Below, piece after piece: positions 23,993-37,073 of a stretch of 64,000 nucleotides of DNA. Made by a program: the position numbers and the translations under genes. The stretch's first letter is position 1. Every line of letters begins with the position of its first letter. The stretch lies in the NCBI GenBank assembly GCA_013368315.1, contig JAACJM010000028.1, positions 1 to 64,000 of the forward strand. Direction: 5' to 3'. This stretch comes from Tetrapyrgos nigripes (taxonomy: Eukaryota > Basidiomycota > Agaricomycetes > Agaricales > Campanellaceae). The notes beneath the pieces were generated by a model. That model was not told the DNA's origin, ran no database searches, and saw only the letters and a list, made by a program, of their open reading frames with translations.

Positions 23993-24477
23993 ATGTCGTC
24001 GACAAAACCCGTTTCCAGTGAAGACGTTCTCAGTCAAAAGGTACGCATTTCTCAAAGCAATGGTTGGATTATGCTCATGGCACCCTAGTACGACCGCTGC
24101 TGTAGGCTTTCATCTGGTTTTTCAGTCAACGAATGAGTACTCACAACCGCGTGTTCCACAGTGGCAGATTTTCTTGTAAAGGCGTACGTGGTTGAACCTA
24201 ACATTTCAACTGTTTTCTTATCTATCAATTTACAGAGGCGTTGGTGCCAGCGTAGGTGTTGTCGCATCCGTTATACTCTTCAAGAGTGTGTCCCTCTCCC
24301 TTCCCTCCTGTCGTCGTCTCGGGTTCTTACGATCCTCGCTTCTTAGGACGCGCATGGCCCGTTGCTCTATCAACAGGATTTGGTGCTGGTGCAGCATACG
24401 CTGACTGTGACCGATCATTCAACCCTGCCAGGATACCAGGCGTACGAGTCATTCCAGCCAGCGAGACTCCCAAGTAA
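23993..24477 (+). CDS. MIC10: MICOS subunit Mic10
   Basis: Five exons: 23993-24040, 24089-24101, 24162-24183, 24236-24285 and 24347-24477; 87 residues in frame. Mic10 is the small hairpin protein of the mitochondrial inner membrane that bends cristae junctions. Visible: N-terminal SSEDVLSQKYDRCLADFLVK, a first helix with a glycine motif (AGVGASVGVVASVILF), the KRRAWPV turn, a second helix with GFGAGAAYADC, and the DRSFNP end typical of the family. Exons 2 and 3 are only 13 and 22 nt long and are easily missed by gene finders. Length matches fungal Mic10. Confidence 0.92.
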
Positions 24478-26273
24478 TGAGCGTAGTCGGAACTTTTTCT
24501 AGGCTTCTGGTATACTGGAAAACCTTCTGGTTTGGCCTGGAGTCAGTGTTATGGACTCACATTCGGAATCACACGCGGAGATACCACCGAAAAGCGCTTA
24601 CAGGGAAGCTATCATAGAGACGCCGTGTATATTGTCCTGGTCCATTTCAATCCATATTCCACTATAAAAGCAGAGTTGTGAAGAGTAGCGATGAACTGGC
24701 AAGACATACGAAGAGCTTTCCGCCTGTCCGTTCCTTCCTGTCCTTTATTCTCGTGCTGGCGGCATGCTGTCTACATACCGTAAGCTGTCAAAAGCATTCA
24801 GGTAAAGGTCACTCCGCAATCTCTATTTTCATTCCCTCGGGGAGACTACTTTCCTCAAATTTTTACTTCGTAGGTTCATGGTGTACTTGCCTTGAAAAAA
24901 AATAAAGTTCACGGCTGCTGGATGTTAATGTCATGAATCTGCATAGATCCCGGGCCCAAAGTTGACCCCAACAATGCTGTTGGGCGAGAGGTCAAAAAAA
25001 TAATAATACATGTAAGAAATGAAAGGTGAAACAATCATGGGCAACCTATACTTAGGCCAGTTCGGTTGGATCCATAGTAAGTGGCCATGGCAAGTCGGTG
25101 GGGGGAGGTTTTCTTGACTTGAAACAGAACACGATCGGGCACCCCTCCGCGCTCAACGCGAAAGCTGGAAGTTGACCCGGTACCGTTTATTTCAGCAGTT
25201 TACCCGATTTCCGCTTCTGGAAAGCGGGTATATGTGCCACATGCACTCAAAATGGAGCCGCAGTATTAGTGGAATGCTAGGGCAGTGTGGACTCTGCCAG
25301 AGATTTCGAGACAGGCTTGAAAAAATCTGTCCTACTATAAGGTGCAAATTTTAAAGGCTTTCCAAATGGTTTAGAAGACTCACCAAGAAGTGGTTCAGAC
25401 TAGTACAAACATGCAAAATATAGCGATTTTGTTTCATGGTTCACATCCAACGTTCTGACCAACTTTTGAGATGTGCCCTCAATCAGGACTTTTATAACTG
25501 GACGAACTTACTCAAGACTCGAGGCCAGTACACTCGTGAGTCGTCGAGCTTGCCTCATTTTTACATTTTTGCAATGTTGAGCGGACTATTTCATGTTACC
25601 CAATAATCGGGCTTTCACCTTCACAGTTTTATTGGTCGAAGCGAATTTGAAGTTGCAGTGGCTGCTTCGAAGTGAGTCTCGAGCTTATGTAACTCAGCTT
25701 CTTCTTCACCTTCCACAAGCTCCAGGTCGATGTTGGGCACTCCAGATTGACCTGCTCAAAGCCTCGAGTTATATTAGCATTGCTAGTGAGTGCGGTTATA
25801 ATAATTCTGAGCTCATGTATCTCAGAAACCCTTGCAAGTCCTCTTCCAAGACGTGTGCTCGCAACGAAAATAAAATAATGTCTGCTACTTGTAGTGATGT
25901 GTGGGCCGGGCTCGGGCTCGGGCTCGGGCTGGGCTTTGTAACGGCTCGGGCTCATCAAGAATCCAAGCCCGGCCCTAAGCCCTCAGTAGGGTCGGGTTTT
26001 GAGCCTGGGCTCAGACTAGGATGATGTCATCGCTCAAAAGTCACAATCGAAGTGTTGAAGTTAAGTTTGTATGATAGACAAAGTGAACTGCTGACCTACA
26101 TTAAGCATTTACTGACCCAAACCCACCCAGGTTTTTGTCTCGTTCTAACGTTCTAACAGTGACAAAGAACACAAGCAGTCGCCCTTGCCGCTAATGCGCT
26201 AAAGTGCTAATGCTATGATGCAGTTGCACGTGGTTGCATTTTACATCTATCTTTGCCGGTCCGTTCTGCCAAC
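24478..26273. other. Intergenic, no gene seen
   Basis: About 1.8 kb without a supported gene. At about 25910-26020 there is a GC-rich stretch with repeats of GGCTCG and their inverses (GGCCGGGCTCGGGCTCGGG), which could be a remnant of a mobile element, but no ends were identified. Confidence 0.5.
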
Positions 26274-26282
26274 ATATATAAG
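26274..26282 (+). promoter_or_regulatory. TATA box of P450 gene
   Basis: ATATATAAG about 115 bp before the ATG at 26397. Its position makes the earlier in-frame ATG at 26253 an unlikely start. Confidence 0.6.
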
Positions 26283-26396
26283 GGCGCTCAACACGGTTTG
26301 ACATCGAACCTTCATCTAGCTTCACCTTCACCCTCAACTCCATCGCCACCGCTCTCCCACTCCCCAGGCAGCATTATTGCCAGCGCATCATCTCAC

Positions 26397-28558
26397 ATGG
26401 GCACTCATAAATCTGATTCCCAACAGGCTCGGCCGCCACTCTGGCTTCCTTGCGCTATTGCAGTCGCCACATACTTGGTCCTTCATTTTAGTGAACCTGT
26501 TGGGCCTCGGAAATCGCCTACAGCAGCCAACCGAGCTATTCTATTAGTAGGATTTGGTCTAGTCTGGTCCTGCTTTGCTGCTTTGTGGACACAAACCGCC
26601 GCTGCTGCTGCTTCAGGATTCTCAGAAACCCCGGACCCCGTGTCCATTTTGCCACAAGCACGAGCAATTCTGACGTCTAGTGCTGTTTACTTTGCGTCCC
26701 TAATCACATCGGTAATTTGCTACAGGATATCGCCTCTCCATCCACTGGCTGGCGTACCAGGTCCATTCTGGTACAAAACTTCAAAGCTTTTTGGTGCATG
26801 GATTGCCTGGAAAGGTAAAACACATTTGCTATCGAAAAAATGGCATGACACCTACGGACCGATTGTGAGAACGGGTGGGCAAATTGCTGATGCAGCGCTG
26901 GATATAAACTAATGTCAGCTTCTTTGATAGGTCCGAACGAGATTAGTATCCTGGATGCGGAAGCGATACCGGCTGTCCTCGGCACTGGAGGACTTTCCAA
27001 AGGACAATGTAGGCGATTTCTTTATCCGGATCCAAAGCATGGGTTCTGATAGGGTAACGTCTAGTCTACGACGGTCGCTGGGACCCCAATGCCCCCGCCG
27101 GTAGTCTCCTCATTCTCAAGGACGAGGATCATGCCAGTCGAAGGCGTTTATGGACTCGGGGAATGAGCTCCCAAGCTCTGAAGGAGTATGAAGGCTTCAT
27201 AGGCAACAGGGCAAACATCCTCATTGAAAAGCTTGAAGCCATGGCTGGAGCAGGCTCGTCTGTGGACATTGCGGAATGGATCTCCTATTTCACGTAAGTC
27301 TTCAGCTCTGGCTTTGAATATGTTGATAGACTGTACTTGTCCCTAGTTTCGATTTTATGGGGGATATGGCGTACGTGTTTTTCGCACCCTGTCTCTCCTA
27401 TCTTCCCTCTAAACTATCTTATTTTTGTAGATTTGGCTTTGATTTCGAATTTCTCAGAAACGCTGGTGACAAGGATGGTCTTTTGGGAGCAATGAGACGA
27501 TTTGCAATGTAAGTATATTGACACTCTCTACTAGGTGTTCAGGGTCATCTCACGATCGTTATAGAGCAGTTCAGGTTGTCTGCCATATTCCATGGGTAGC
27601 GACCTATGCCAATAAAATACCTATGTTTGGTCGTGATATGCAAATATTGCGAGCGTTCGGAGTCGGAGCAGCTACTCGTCGTGTCAAAGTGGGAGCTTCA
27701 TCCAAGGATCTATGGTATCATTTGGTTCGTGAACCTTATCCATAGTTAATCATATGTTGACGGTGGTATACAGACAGATGAAGCTGGGTTTGAGAAATCC
27801 AAGCCTTCCATTGCCAGTGTTGTAGCGGACGGTACGTTGGCGATTGTAGCCGGTGCAGATACCACAGTCTCGGCTTTGTCGAGTCTATTCTACTTTTTAC
27901 TTTCCGATCCAACTTGCTACAAAAGACTCCAGCAAGAGGTGGATGCAGTATACCCTCCAGGCTCTGACCCGTTGGATGTCTCCAAACACGCCGAACTCGT
28001 ATTCATGAATGGATGCTTGTCAGTCTTTTTTGGTCGTTTATTTGATTTTCTTGCTAATCACACCTGTTTCAGAAACGAGGCGTTGCGACTGCAACCAGCC
28101 AGTTCCGACCAATGGTCCTCGTCAGGTCCCTGTTGACTCGGGTGGACGAATGATCTCTGGACAGTGAGTCATTGCATCTTTGCATTGAACACCACAGTAT
28201 CTCACCACGCCGTACCAGCTTTTTCCCTCCCGGAACTCAGATTTTCATCCCACCCTACTCTCTACACCGAGATCCCCGTTATTTCTCTCCCTTACCAAAC
28301 GAGTTCATGCCTGACAGGTGGCTTGACTCGTCAAAGTCACCAAATGCGGGAGCATTCATACCGTTCTCTTATGGTCCTGCCAATTGTGTGGGCAAGGTTC
28401 TTGCTCGACAAGAGATGCTGATGGTTTGTAGCGCTTTACTTCAGAAGTTTGAGTTTTGTTTTGCGGAGGAGTTTCGTCCGGAGAGCTGGTCAGAGAACTT
28501 GCGCGATTATTTCGTGACTACTAGAGGTCCTCTGCTGGTGAAGGTCCAGGTTAGGTAG
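26397..28558 (+). pseudogene. Cytochrome P450 with one-base frameshift
   Basis: Nine exons: 26397-26874, 26931-27008, 27065-27293, 27347-27370, 27431-27508, 27565-27724, 27774-28018, 28073-28163 and 28219-28558. The protein has two or three N-terminal membrane helices, then the Pro hinge PLHPLAGVPGPFW, KYGP-like DTYGPIVRTGPNE, the I-helix oxygen-binding AGADTTVSAL, the K-helix ExxR (EALR), the PDRW segment and the haem loop FSYGPANCVGK with the Cys ligand. The exons sum to one base too many. The extra base lies at about 28098 between LRLQPA and VPTNGPR, which are adjacent in the family, so no intron is possible there. Would be about 573 residues. Function (oxidation of a lipid, terpenoid or xenobiotic) cannot be read from sequence. 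Ends convergent with SPT5. Confidence 0.85.
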
Positions 28559-28755
28559 AGACCATCCTCGCTGTCTCGAAGTCGAGGTGGTCACCAAACA
28601 TCAACTCCTCACATACCTCATAGATTATGTATGACAACACTATGACACAATAATTATAATGCAGAGACAAAACAAGATCTAGACTTTTATGGGCGTAAAT
28701 AATAAGACTGTTTATACAATACACTACAGGAATACGATCAAGCTGAGAGCTAACC

Positions 28756-31700
28756 CTAAGAGACACATGCGCATAAATGATCCTTCTGGCATTCCCAGTA
28801 AGCTGCTCCTGCAGTGCCCATGGACTCAACGACGACCATTTCGAATGAGTCTTGAGCATCTGGCTTTTGTCTTACTCTAACCATTTCACCTTTCCTCTTT
28901 CCAGTCAACACCAGAGCCGCTTCATCTGTGTTCGTCGGCAAAACAGGTGCAACATATTTGGCGAGTATTGAGCGCTCCTCTCCGTCATTCACGAATCGAA
29001 GGAATGCCGTCTGGTCAAAGTTGTCTCTGACACGCGTAGTACCAACGACTGTAGCGATACGACCTTCATAGGCACCGTCGAGATATGATGCGTAGGTGGT
29101 GCCATGTATCTGCACCTTCAATTTTGTTTGGTGAGGGGCGATTATTTCCTCAAGCAGCCAATCCTCAGGTGGGTCTGTGTCCAAGGAAGGTAAGTCACTG
29201 AGAAGACGACATCAACAAGGACCACTTACTGTAAGGTTGCCGGATAGCAGTATCGTAATCTATCACTCCAGGTGTACTGGGCACACCAGGTGTAGGTGCA
29301 GACATTGCGCCCGAATAAGGATAGCCGCCTGGTGTAGGAGCAGTTGTATATGCGGCAGGAGTAGGTGCAGCTGCAGGAGTGGCCGCCGCTGCAGGCGTTG
29401 GAGCATTCTGAGATGAAAGCAAAAAGATTTGTGAGTCCAGGGCGTAACATCACTGTACAGTTTCACTCACCCAGGGATCGTTGCCCCAAGCAGGCCTGTC
29501 TGGAGACTTCCATCCACTTCCACTGTCCCATGCGCTTCTCCCAGGAGTGGCACCACCCCAGCTTCGACCAGGTGTCGCACCTCCATTATTGGTATACGGA
29601 TTTGGCGTCCGAGAAGAAGAGTTCCATGCTGGCGTTTGTCCTCCGGCGTAGGGGTTTGGCGTCCTTGATGAAGCGTTCCAAGCAGGTGTAGCCGAGCCTG
29701 CATAGGGGTTTGGTGTTCGGGAAGATGAGTTCCATGCTGGTGTCTGAGAAGAATTTGCATATGGGTTGGGTGTTCTCCCGCCTCCCCAGCCAGGCGTTCG
29801 CCCACCGGCAGCGGCATAGGGATTGGAAACGCGGTTCCCATTGGGCGGTCCACTTGGTGGTCCCATAGAACCGTTGTTGAAATTCCCACCCCGAAAAGAG
29901 TCCAGAGGTTCGGTTTTGTTGCTGCTGGGACTGCAAGGAATTGCAATCAGCATAAAGTGTCAGGATGATACCACTGAAGGAACTCACACTCGACGGTGTA
30001 GCTTAGCTTTTTCAATCGAGATCAGTTTGTTGCCCGTATTCAGTTCCACTCTGGCGATTTGTCCATTGGTGTCCTTAATCGTCCCTTGGTAGCCTTTGTA
30101 TGGCCCTTTGATGACAAGAACGTTCAAACCAATGTGTCGATCCCTAGGACCGCGACCCATACCCGAACCAACCATACCTCCCTGCGTTTGCATTGCGGGA
30201 TTCATCTTGGACAAATCGGCCCCAGGAGCAAGCTTGAGGGGATTGCTCTTGGGTGCTAGTGAAACCAATGAACGCGCACGAGTGACAAAAACACCACCAT
30301 TCTCGGTGATGTCTCTATTATGGAGAAAAGCATAGAAAGATTGATGAATGTGTAGAACACGGCCTTTGCGACCCTGCGACGTATGTGTGTCAGTACAAAA
30401 GTTGTCGACCAGGGGTAAAACACATACTTCACCGTCAACTTCCTTCATGTTGTCGTTGACACGCAGCTCATGACCCTCGGAATCAGTGGCAATAGCGCGA
30501 TTAGAATCCCGACGCATTGAAATCTGGTGAGGCTGCACCAAACGAACTTGTCCGTTCTGGTCCAATACTCTAAACGAGTCTCGTTCTGTCTTGAAGATGA
30601 CACCGACGGTTTGCAGACTGATGAAATTGAGAGCGCGTTAGAGGTCAACCTGGTACTGAGATGAAATACAAACTTACTCAAGTTGAACCAAATCATGAAG
30701 CTCATAATCACCGACGACATTAGTACCGGATCCGACTTCAGCAGCTTCACGTAGATCTTTCGAGAAGACTGAGACCTAATAGGCAAATCACTCCAGTTTC
30801 AGAAACAGAAAAAAAGCAGAACCTAATTGGACACACCTCTTGCATAGACATATCGGACAAGAAGGTGACCACATTGTCTGTCACCGACACAACCAGACCA
30901 GTCTCATCCGCATTCTTCCCCGTCATGACTTTGACGTGATCACCTGGCTTGAAGCGTTTCCGCACACTACGCGCTGGCAGCTCAATTTTTTGACCTTCCA
31001 GTTCCACTCCGATAGGAGAGATTGTGACCACATCTTGCGAAATCTCTTCAACCACACCATGTACACCCGACTGTTCACCTTCGAAGACCTCGATATGATC
31101 ACCAGGTTGTAACACAGATATAGCAGCTTTGCGAGAAGCCTCTGCAATGATAGACAGATCCACCATACTGTCCTCCAATCCGTCTTGCCGTCTAGAGAAT
31201 TGGGTGATCTCGTCCAGAGTTGGATTGACGTCTTCCAGAATCAGAGCGCTGATCTTGAAGTCCTTCTCGATGAAACCATCTTTAAATGTATCTCCTTGGA
31301 AGACGAAAGCGGGCCCGCGTTTTGATACATAGTTCCGACCATAGACCTTCACCACTTCTTCAAAGTTGAACAAACGTTGTGGCGGTCTCATGCCCACAGC
31401 CTTCTTCCTTTTTTTGTCCACACCGTCATCACGAGGAGTAAGGTCGATACGAGGAATGAACTTCAATCCAACCTCTTCACCACTTTCTGTGATATCTACC
31501 ACCTGAGCAAGATCACCCGCATACTGTCCTCGCCGGATACGGACCCAAGTTCCTGGTGTGACTGTGGTGTCCTGCTTTTTTATTTGGAGAAGGCTGGCCA
31601 TTTCCTCAATTGGGACCAAGTGGATGCCGCGACTTGGATAGACGCCGACTAGACCGTTGCACGCCTGGCTGACCTGTTGAGAACTCCGAGCTTCGACATA

Positions 31701-32524
31701 AATCATTCCGGGCAGGGAGTCACGCTGAAAAGCAGAAAGGATCTGCAATGGGCGGGCGGTGTACTCGAGGTCTATCGACTTGCGCATGAGACTGAAGACA
31801 ATTTCTCGTTCACGTCCTGGCTGTAGAGAGGTTGAGACAAGGGTTCTCTCCGGAAGATACTAATGTACGCTACGCACCTTCACGCGAACTTGCCATAAAC
31901 TAGCATCATGGACTGAGGGCATTAGAAGCCGTTGAGGAATTTCATTCATGTCCCCGGTGTATCTGGCAGCTGCCCGTCCACCATAACGTTGGTTCAGGTC
32001 CCGAGCAATCTGTTCTGGGCTCTTTTCCTCCTCCTCCATCTGACGACGGGCTAATCTTGCATGGTGACGCCTACTCGAGTCATCGTCCTCAGCACCGCCA
32101 GTTTCAATGAAACCATCTGCAGAAAGTCAGTAAATACTAGATAGGTTGAAATACAGTAAAGTAGAACAGACCGGCCCCGTATTCCTCGTCATCTTCCTCC
32201 TCGTCGTCCTCGTCACTGACCTCGGCTTCGATATCGAGGAAACGAGCTGCTCTGTCACGCTTATGTCGGTGCTAATTTGCGGGCGTCAGACTTGTCGTAG
32301 CTGCTAGTCAAGGCATAACGCACTTTGGCCCGTTTCTTTCCTTTTCTCCCGGTTTGCTCCTCCTCCTCTTCTTCCTCGTCTTCCTCTTCGTCGTCCTCGT
32401 CTTCGTCGTACAGCTTCCTCCGTGGCGGCTCGTCGTCATTTTCGATTTCCTCTTCGATTTCTTCGTGTCTTTCGTCGCCTTCTTGATCGTAGTTGTCATA
32501 CCGATGATCCTCAGTGTCCGACAT
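28756..32524 (-). CDS. SPT5: Transcription elongation factor Spt5
   Basis: Ten exons (minus): 32524-32324, 32271-32172, 32116-31878, 31820-30837, 30775-30678, 30617-30428, 30373-29988, 29930-29471, 29407-29230 and 29174-28756; 1084 residues in frame. With Spt4 it forms DSIF, which rides on RNA polymerase II. The N-terminus is extremely acidic (runs of E/D in the first 100 residues), followed by the NGN domain (VKPGREREIVFSLMRK...) and several KOW motifs (GTWVRIRRGQYAGDLAQV, GDHIEVFEGEQSGVHG, GDHVKVMTGKNADETG, LNVLVIKGPYKGYQG). The C-terminal region has Cdk9-type repeats of the form RTPNPY and TPAWN plus TPGG/TPAAA units. The last domain ends YWECQKDHLCACVS. It is divergent from the 5-phosphatase gene (188 bp apart). 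Confidence 0.95.
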
Positions 32525-32711
32525 GGTGATTAGAGGTCAAGAGAGGTTCTGAGATTTGAGCTGTGCTCACTCAGTATGTCGAAGTTTAAAAGACGCGTGG
32601 GAATCAAACTCCGACCATAATCGCGGGTTGTCCTTTGGTTACCTCCTCCTTCTATCCCTTGCCCATGGCTTGTCAGTAACGGCTACCTCGCAGAAGACTT
32701 TTATTTATACC

Positions 32712-35700
32712 ATGGAAACGTCTATCAAATCTCTCATACGAAGCTCCGATGAAATTCTTCACGTACTCGAAGTGTACAACCTACCAAACACTCTCAACGA
32801 TGGAACTACTTCCACTGCCAGCAGTGGTCGTGGTCTCGATATCGATGCTACGCTAGATGACCCGGTGAATAAGAGGATTCTTGCCATTGTGACACATAAA
32901 GATGAAGAGAGTGATTGGGAAGAAGGGAGGTAAGTCGCCTTGAATGACGAAATAGGGGGCGCAAACTCAACCCTCCAAAGCGTATTTATCTTCCAAGAGT
33001 CGGCTAACAAGCTCGGAATAAACCAAGTTATCCCTATCTATGCCGATTTCACAATTGACATGGCCCAAATAAGACGAGAGTCGCAGGATTTGCAACCTCC
33101 TTCACCCACTACCAGCAACCAACATCGTTCTGGCACGTAGAGATTCCACGCTGCAAAAAATTCAAGCTGAAAATATACCGTTGCTAGGTTTACGACTACA
33201 GATTACTCCGGGAGACGCAGTGGAGCCTTTAGATTTATTCACCTACGACGTTCAGGGTTTAAAGAATGTATTAACGGAATCCAGACGCTTGAAAGAACTC
33301 GCAGGTCTCAAACTATCATCTATCCACCGTATCAATCTGACGAACGTTAACAGATTTGAAACCCGAAACTCAAACATATTCATGGCTAGCACCATACACA
33401 GTTCACAATGTCCGTATATCTCCACGTAGGTTATTTCCCGCTTTTTTTTTTCCTGCAGCTTCTCAAAAGTCCACCCAGTAACTTCGGTGTTCCCTCATCT
33501 TCAAGAAATACACAAACCATTACATTCACGACTATCTGCTGCCAGTCCAGGGATACCCGGTGAGGACACCAAAGATATAATACTGATTAGAGATGACTGG
33601 GTCAGAACTCGGTCCAGGAATGAATGCCGAAAAGGCAGAGGGCGTTTACAGTGTGTATCATTTCCATGAATTTCCTTAGTGCTCATTGTTTTTAGTATCC
33701 GTGTAGGGACATTTAATGTCAATGGAAAGATGCCTTCGCAGGATTTATCATCCTGGGTGAGAGGCTCAGTAGACGATAAGGGCCTCTCTATCTTGCCTCC
33801 GTTGAAAAAGGTTTCACCTTTCGCAATCGACGACAGCAACCCAATAGAGTCCGCCAGATCACAAGCAGGTATGTCTTCGCTAATACAAGGAGTACGCGTC
33901 TCTAATGCGGACCGTCTGTCTTTGACCACTATTTGGATACCTCCCGATCATCCCTCCCTCTTTTTGGACATATAGCAACGTCCTCTTCAGAGGCCAATAC
34001 TCTAACTGAAGCTTCTGCACCTGCTTCCATTGCTTCAGCCTCCACCACCTCACTTACTTTTGTGCAAACTGAGCCAGAAGTTGTGTCTACCGTGCCTATT
34101 GATCAGACGCATCCCTCTGATCCTGACATGCTAATTTTGGGGTTTCAAGAACTGGATCTTTCTACTGCAGCGCTTACCTACTCAACGAGTTCTGTCCGGG
34201 AAGAGGCTTGGACTACCGCCATATTCGCTGGTCTTGGTGAGAAGGGTGATATGTATGAAAAGGTACGAGCCAGTTGTCTCTCCATGTAGTCCCGCTCAAA
34301 AAATGTCGATCACAGCTGGCTTCTAAACAGCTCGTGGGCATGCTTATCATCATCATAGTCAAGAAATCTTTGAAGGAGTGCTTTTCAAACGTCATGACTT
34401 CATCTGTCGGTGTTGGCATAATGGGGTATATGGTGAGTGACTGCATCAGCCGGTAGACCCGTCTCACCGTGATGAATAGGGTAACAAAGGAGGGACTGCA
34501 ATTCGTTTGACTTTCACCCCACCCGATATCACTGCTTCTACTCCCCAGGCTGATACGAATACTCCAACAACGTCCAAGTCTGACACCCAAGGTCAGCAAC
34601 ACAAGACCGGTAGCGAAGACTTCAATTTAGGATCCACTGCCCTTACATTTGTATGCGCGCATCTCGCGGCGTTTGATGAGATGGTGTTACAAAGGAATGC
34701 GGACTATCATAGTCTCGGGAAGAGACTTGTGTTTGACTCTCAGACCATAATACCCAGTGGTTCTGATGCAGAGGATATTCCTCATTCTCTACGTCAGGGA
34801 TTACCAGAGAAGTTTAGTATCTTCGAAAGTGACGCACTCTTCTGGCTGGTCAGTCTCTACATCCTCAGTGGTCCTGGATCGTCGCTAACATGAATTTCCA
34901 GGGTGACCTTAACTATCGTGTTGACTTGCCCGACGCCGAAGTTCGGACACTCTTACAATCAAACCACTGGGAGAATGGCACTGAGATCCTGATGAAATAT
35001 GATCAGGTAGATCTCACTGACGTTTCTTTGACATATTTTCTTACTCAAATCTCATTGTAGTTGAAGAAGGCAATTCACCACAAGGAAGCCTTCGAGATAT
35101 TCACTGAACCCGAAATTACACATCGGCCGTCAGTATCCTACAAGTCTGACTCCTCACTCCGTTCACAATCTTTCTATTGCTTAGGACGTATCGCTTCAGC
35201 CCCGGGGTCTTGAGTGACAGTCTGGGATATGACGTGAAGTGAGCATTCTCCAACTGCTGAATTAAATCCAAAGCTCTGAGGTACTAATAGAACCTTCTAG
35301 GCGAAGACCTGCATGGACCGATCGAGTGCTCTATGTTCATTCACCCCTCACTACTCAGTTACAACCTCTCGCATACGTTGGACACCATGAAATCACCATG
35401 AGCGACCATCGACCTGTCTCTGCGAAATTTGCACTCGATGTACGTATCCCTTAAAAGGTCATCAAGGGTATATCTGACTAGGAATCAGGTTGATTTGTAT
35501 GACCGGTATCAACTGCATGCGACTGCTACTAGTTTGTTCCAGCAGGTGTACGGCATGGAGGACCTTCAAGAGAGATCCAAACTCAAGCTCAGTGAGACTA
35601 ACGTAGATCTTGGAGGTCTGTTGTGAGTTGGGGTCGCCTTCCCATACCTTGTTTCTAGTTTTTGGCTAATTGAGGACTTTTCTAACAGCTACAAGCGCCA

Positions 35701-36975
35701 GAAGACATACACTTTGTCGGTCCAGAATACGGGTACAGTGCCCGTAGCCTTTCGTTTCGTGCCCGCTCATCAGGAATTGGAACTACGTGAGTTTTCAATG
35801 CTCCTACTCATTCTTCCCTTTGTCCTTACCGCCGTTCACTAGATCCCAATTGGTTGAAGATATCGCCCATGACGGGGCTGCTGCTTCCTAAGGAGCTCAT
35901 TGAAATCACACTGACGGCCATGGTCGACAACGATATAGCTTCAGAGCTCAATACTGGTTTACGAGATCTCAGCAGCACGCTCATACTGCATACGCTCATG
36001 GGGAAGGATCTCTTCGTCGTCGTTTCAGCCACATATAGTGAGGCATTTTTCATCTTATTCATTGACACGGTTTAATAAACGCCTTCGCAGACTACACATG
36101 TTTTGCGAACAAGTTATCGAGGATGACGCAACTGCCTGGTCCTATACGTTCTCTTCAAGGGCCTGAGGAGCTTTTACGTGAAGACCGCGCTATCAATGCA
36201 CCTCGGGAGGTCATGCGCTTGGTAAACTGGATGATGACTGCAGAGAACTCTGTTGTATGTGACTAGCTACGCTTCATGATACTAAGGATCTCACTTGGAA
36301 CTCAGGGTGATATGTTTACAAGTCCTGCTGATCAGGATGTAGTGGACAGACTTCGAGAGGTTGGTCAGCATCATATTTGCCAACCAGGTATCGTTAACAA
36401 CTCCTTTCTAGTGCCTCGACACTGGAGAGGAATTCCCATACTCTGAAGATACTGAGGATAGCACTGTCCTTGTGGCATTTGGCGAAACTCTACGTCAACT
36501 GCTCGATTCATTGACTGAGTGTCTTATACCCGTTTCGTTGCATGCTCAGTGTGTATCAGCAACAGATCGTGATGAAGCGTTCGAGGTATGCTTTTCTATC
36601 TCATGCACAGTAGATTTGTTCCTAAGCTTTTTCAAGGCTTTGGACTCGTTCCCTCCCGCGGCTGTAAATGTTAGTCCCATGCAATACAGTTGTCGCATAG
36701 TGCTGAAAGGGTTTCTAGGTCTGGATCTCGGTGACCGCCTTCCTTCACTTTGTCGTCCAGCAGTCATCAGATCCTGAAGGCATGGCGCAAAAGATTGGTT
36801 GGTCCCCTCTGCCCATTAGACTGTCCTGATTTGTTTTCTGATTTTCTCTTGCTGATAAGCTGCTATATTCACCCCGGTGTTCTTTGGACTTCTCCGCAGT
36901 GACGTAGCGGAGGCGTCTTTGTCCACAATCACCCCACTGCAAGGACAGGCATTTATTCTACACTTCATTCGTTAA
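32712..36975 (+). CDS. OCRL/INPP5B-like inositol polyphosphate 5-phosphatase
   Basis: A 22-exon model (first 32712-32929, 32981-33079, 33141-33304, 33354-33425, 33470-33650; last 36860-36975) joins to 1030 residues in frame. The catalytic domain shows VGTFNVNG, LGFQELDL, GNKGGTAIR, FVCAHLAAF, WLGDLNYR, PAWTDRVL and SDHRPV, the full signature of type II 5-phosphatases acting on PI(4,5)P2 and PI(3,4,5)P3. It is followed by an ASH-type immunoglobulin domain (TYTLSVQNTGTVPVAFRF, PNWLKISPMTGLL) and a C-terminal RhoGAP-like domain, as in animal OCRL. Yeast Inp51-54 lack this tail. The role is likely in endosome-Golgi phosphoinositide turnover. Two apparent frame breaks near 33100 and 33430 vanish with a 61-nt intron (33080-33140) and a 44-nt intron (33426-33469). 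Confidence 0.92.
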
Positions 36976-37073
36976 AGGGAATTATTTCATAGTATGATGC
37001 CAAATATACATTAGAATCGCAGGCGATATCGGTGTGTACAAAGCCTAATGTTCGGAATTTAAATTGGCGTGTT

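Noticed and set aside
25905..26025. GC-rich GGCTCG repeat stretch as a transposon
   Set aside because: No terminal repeats or target duplications could be found.
14913..28558. A psilocybin-type gene cluster (decarboxylase, transporter, P450)
   Set aside because: No methyltransferase or kinase is present, the transporter is a sugar porter, and the genes are separated by BRO1 and MIC10; only the decarboxylase family is shared.
32981..33480. Two apparent frameshifts in the 5-phosphatase gene
   Set aside because: A 61-nt intron (33080-33140) and a 44-nt intron (33426-33469), both GT-AG, restore one frame and the exons sum to 1030 codons plus stop.
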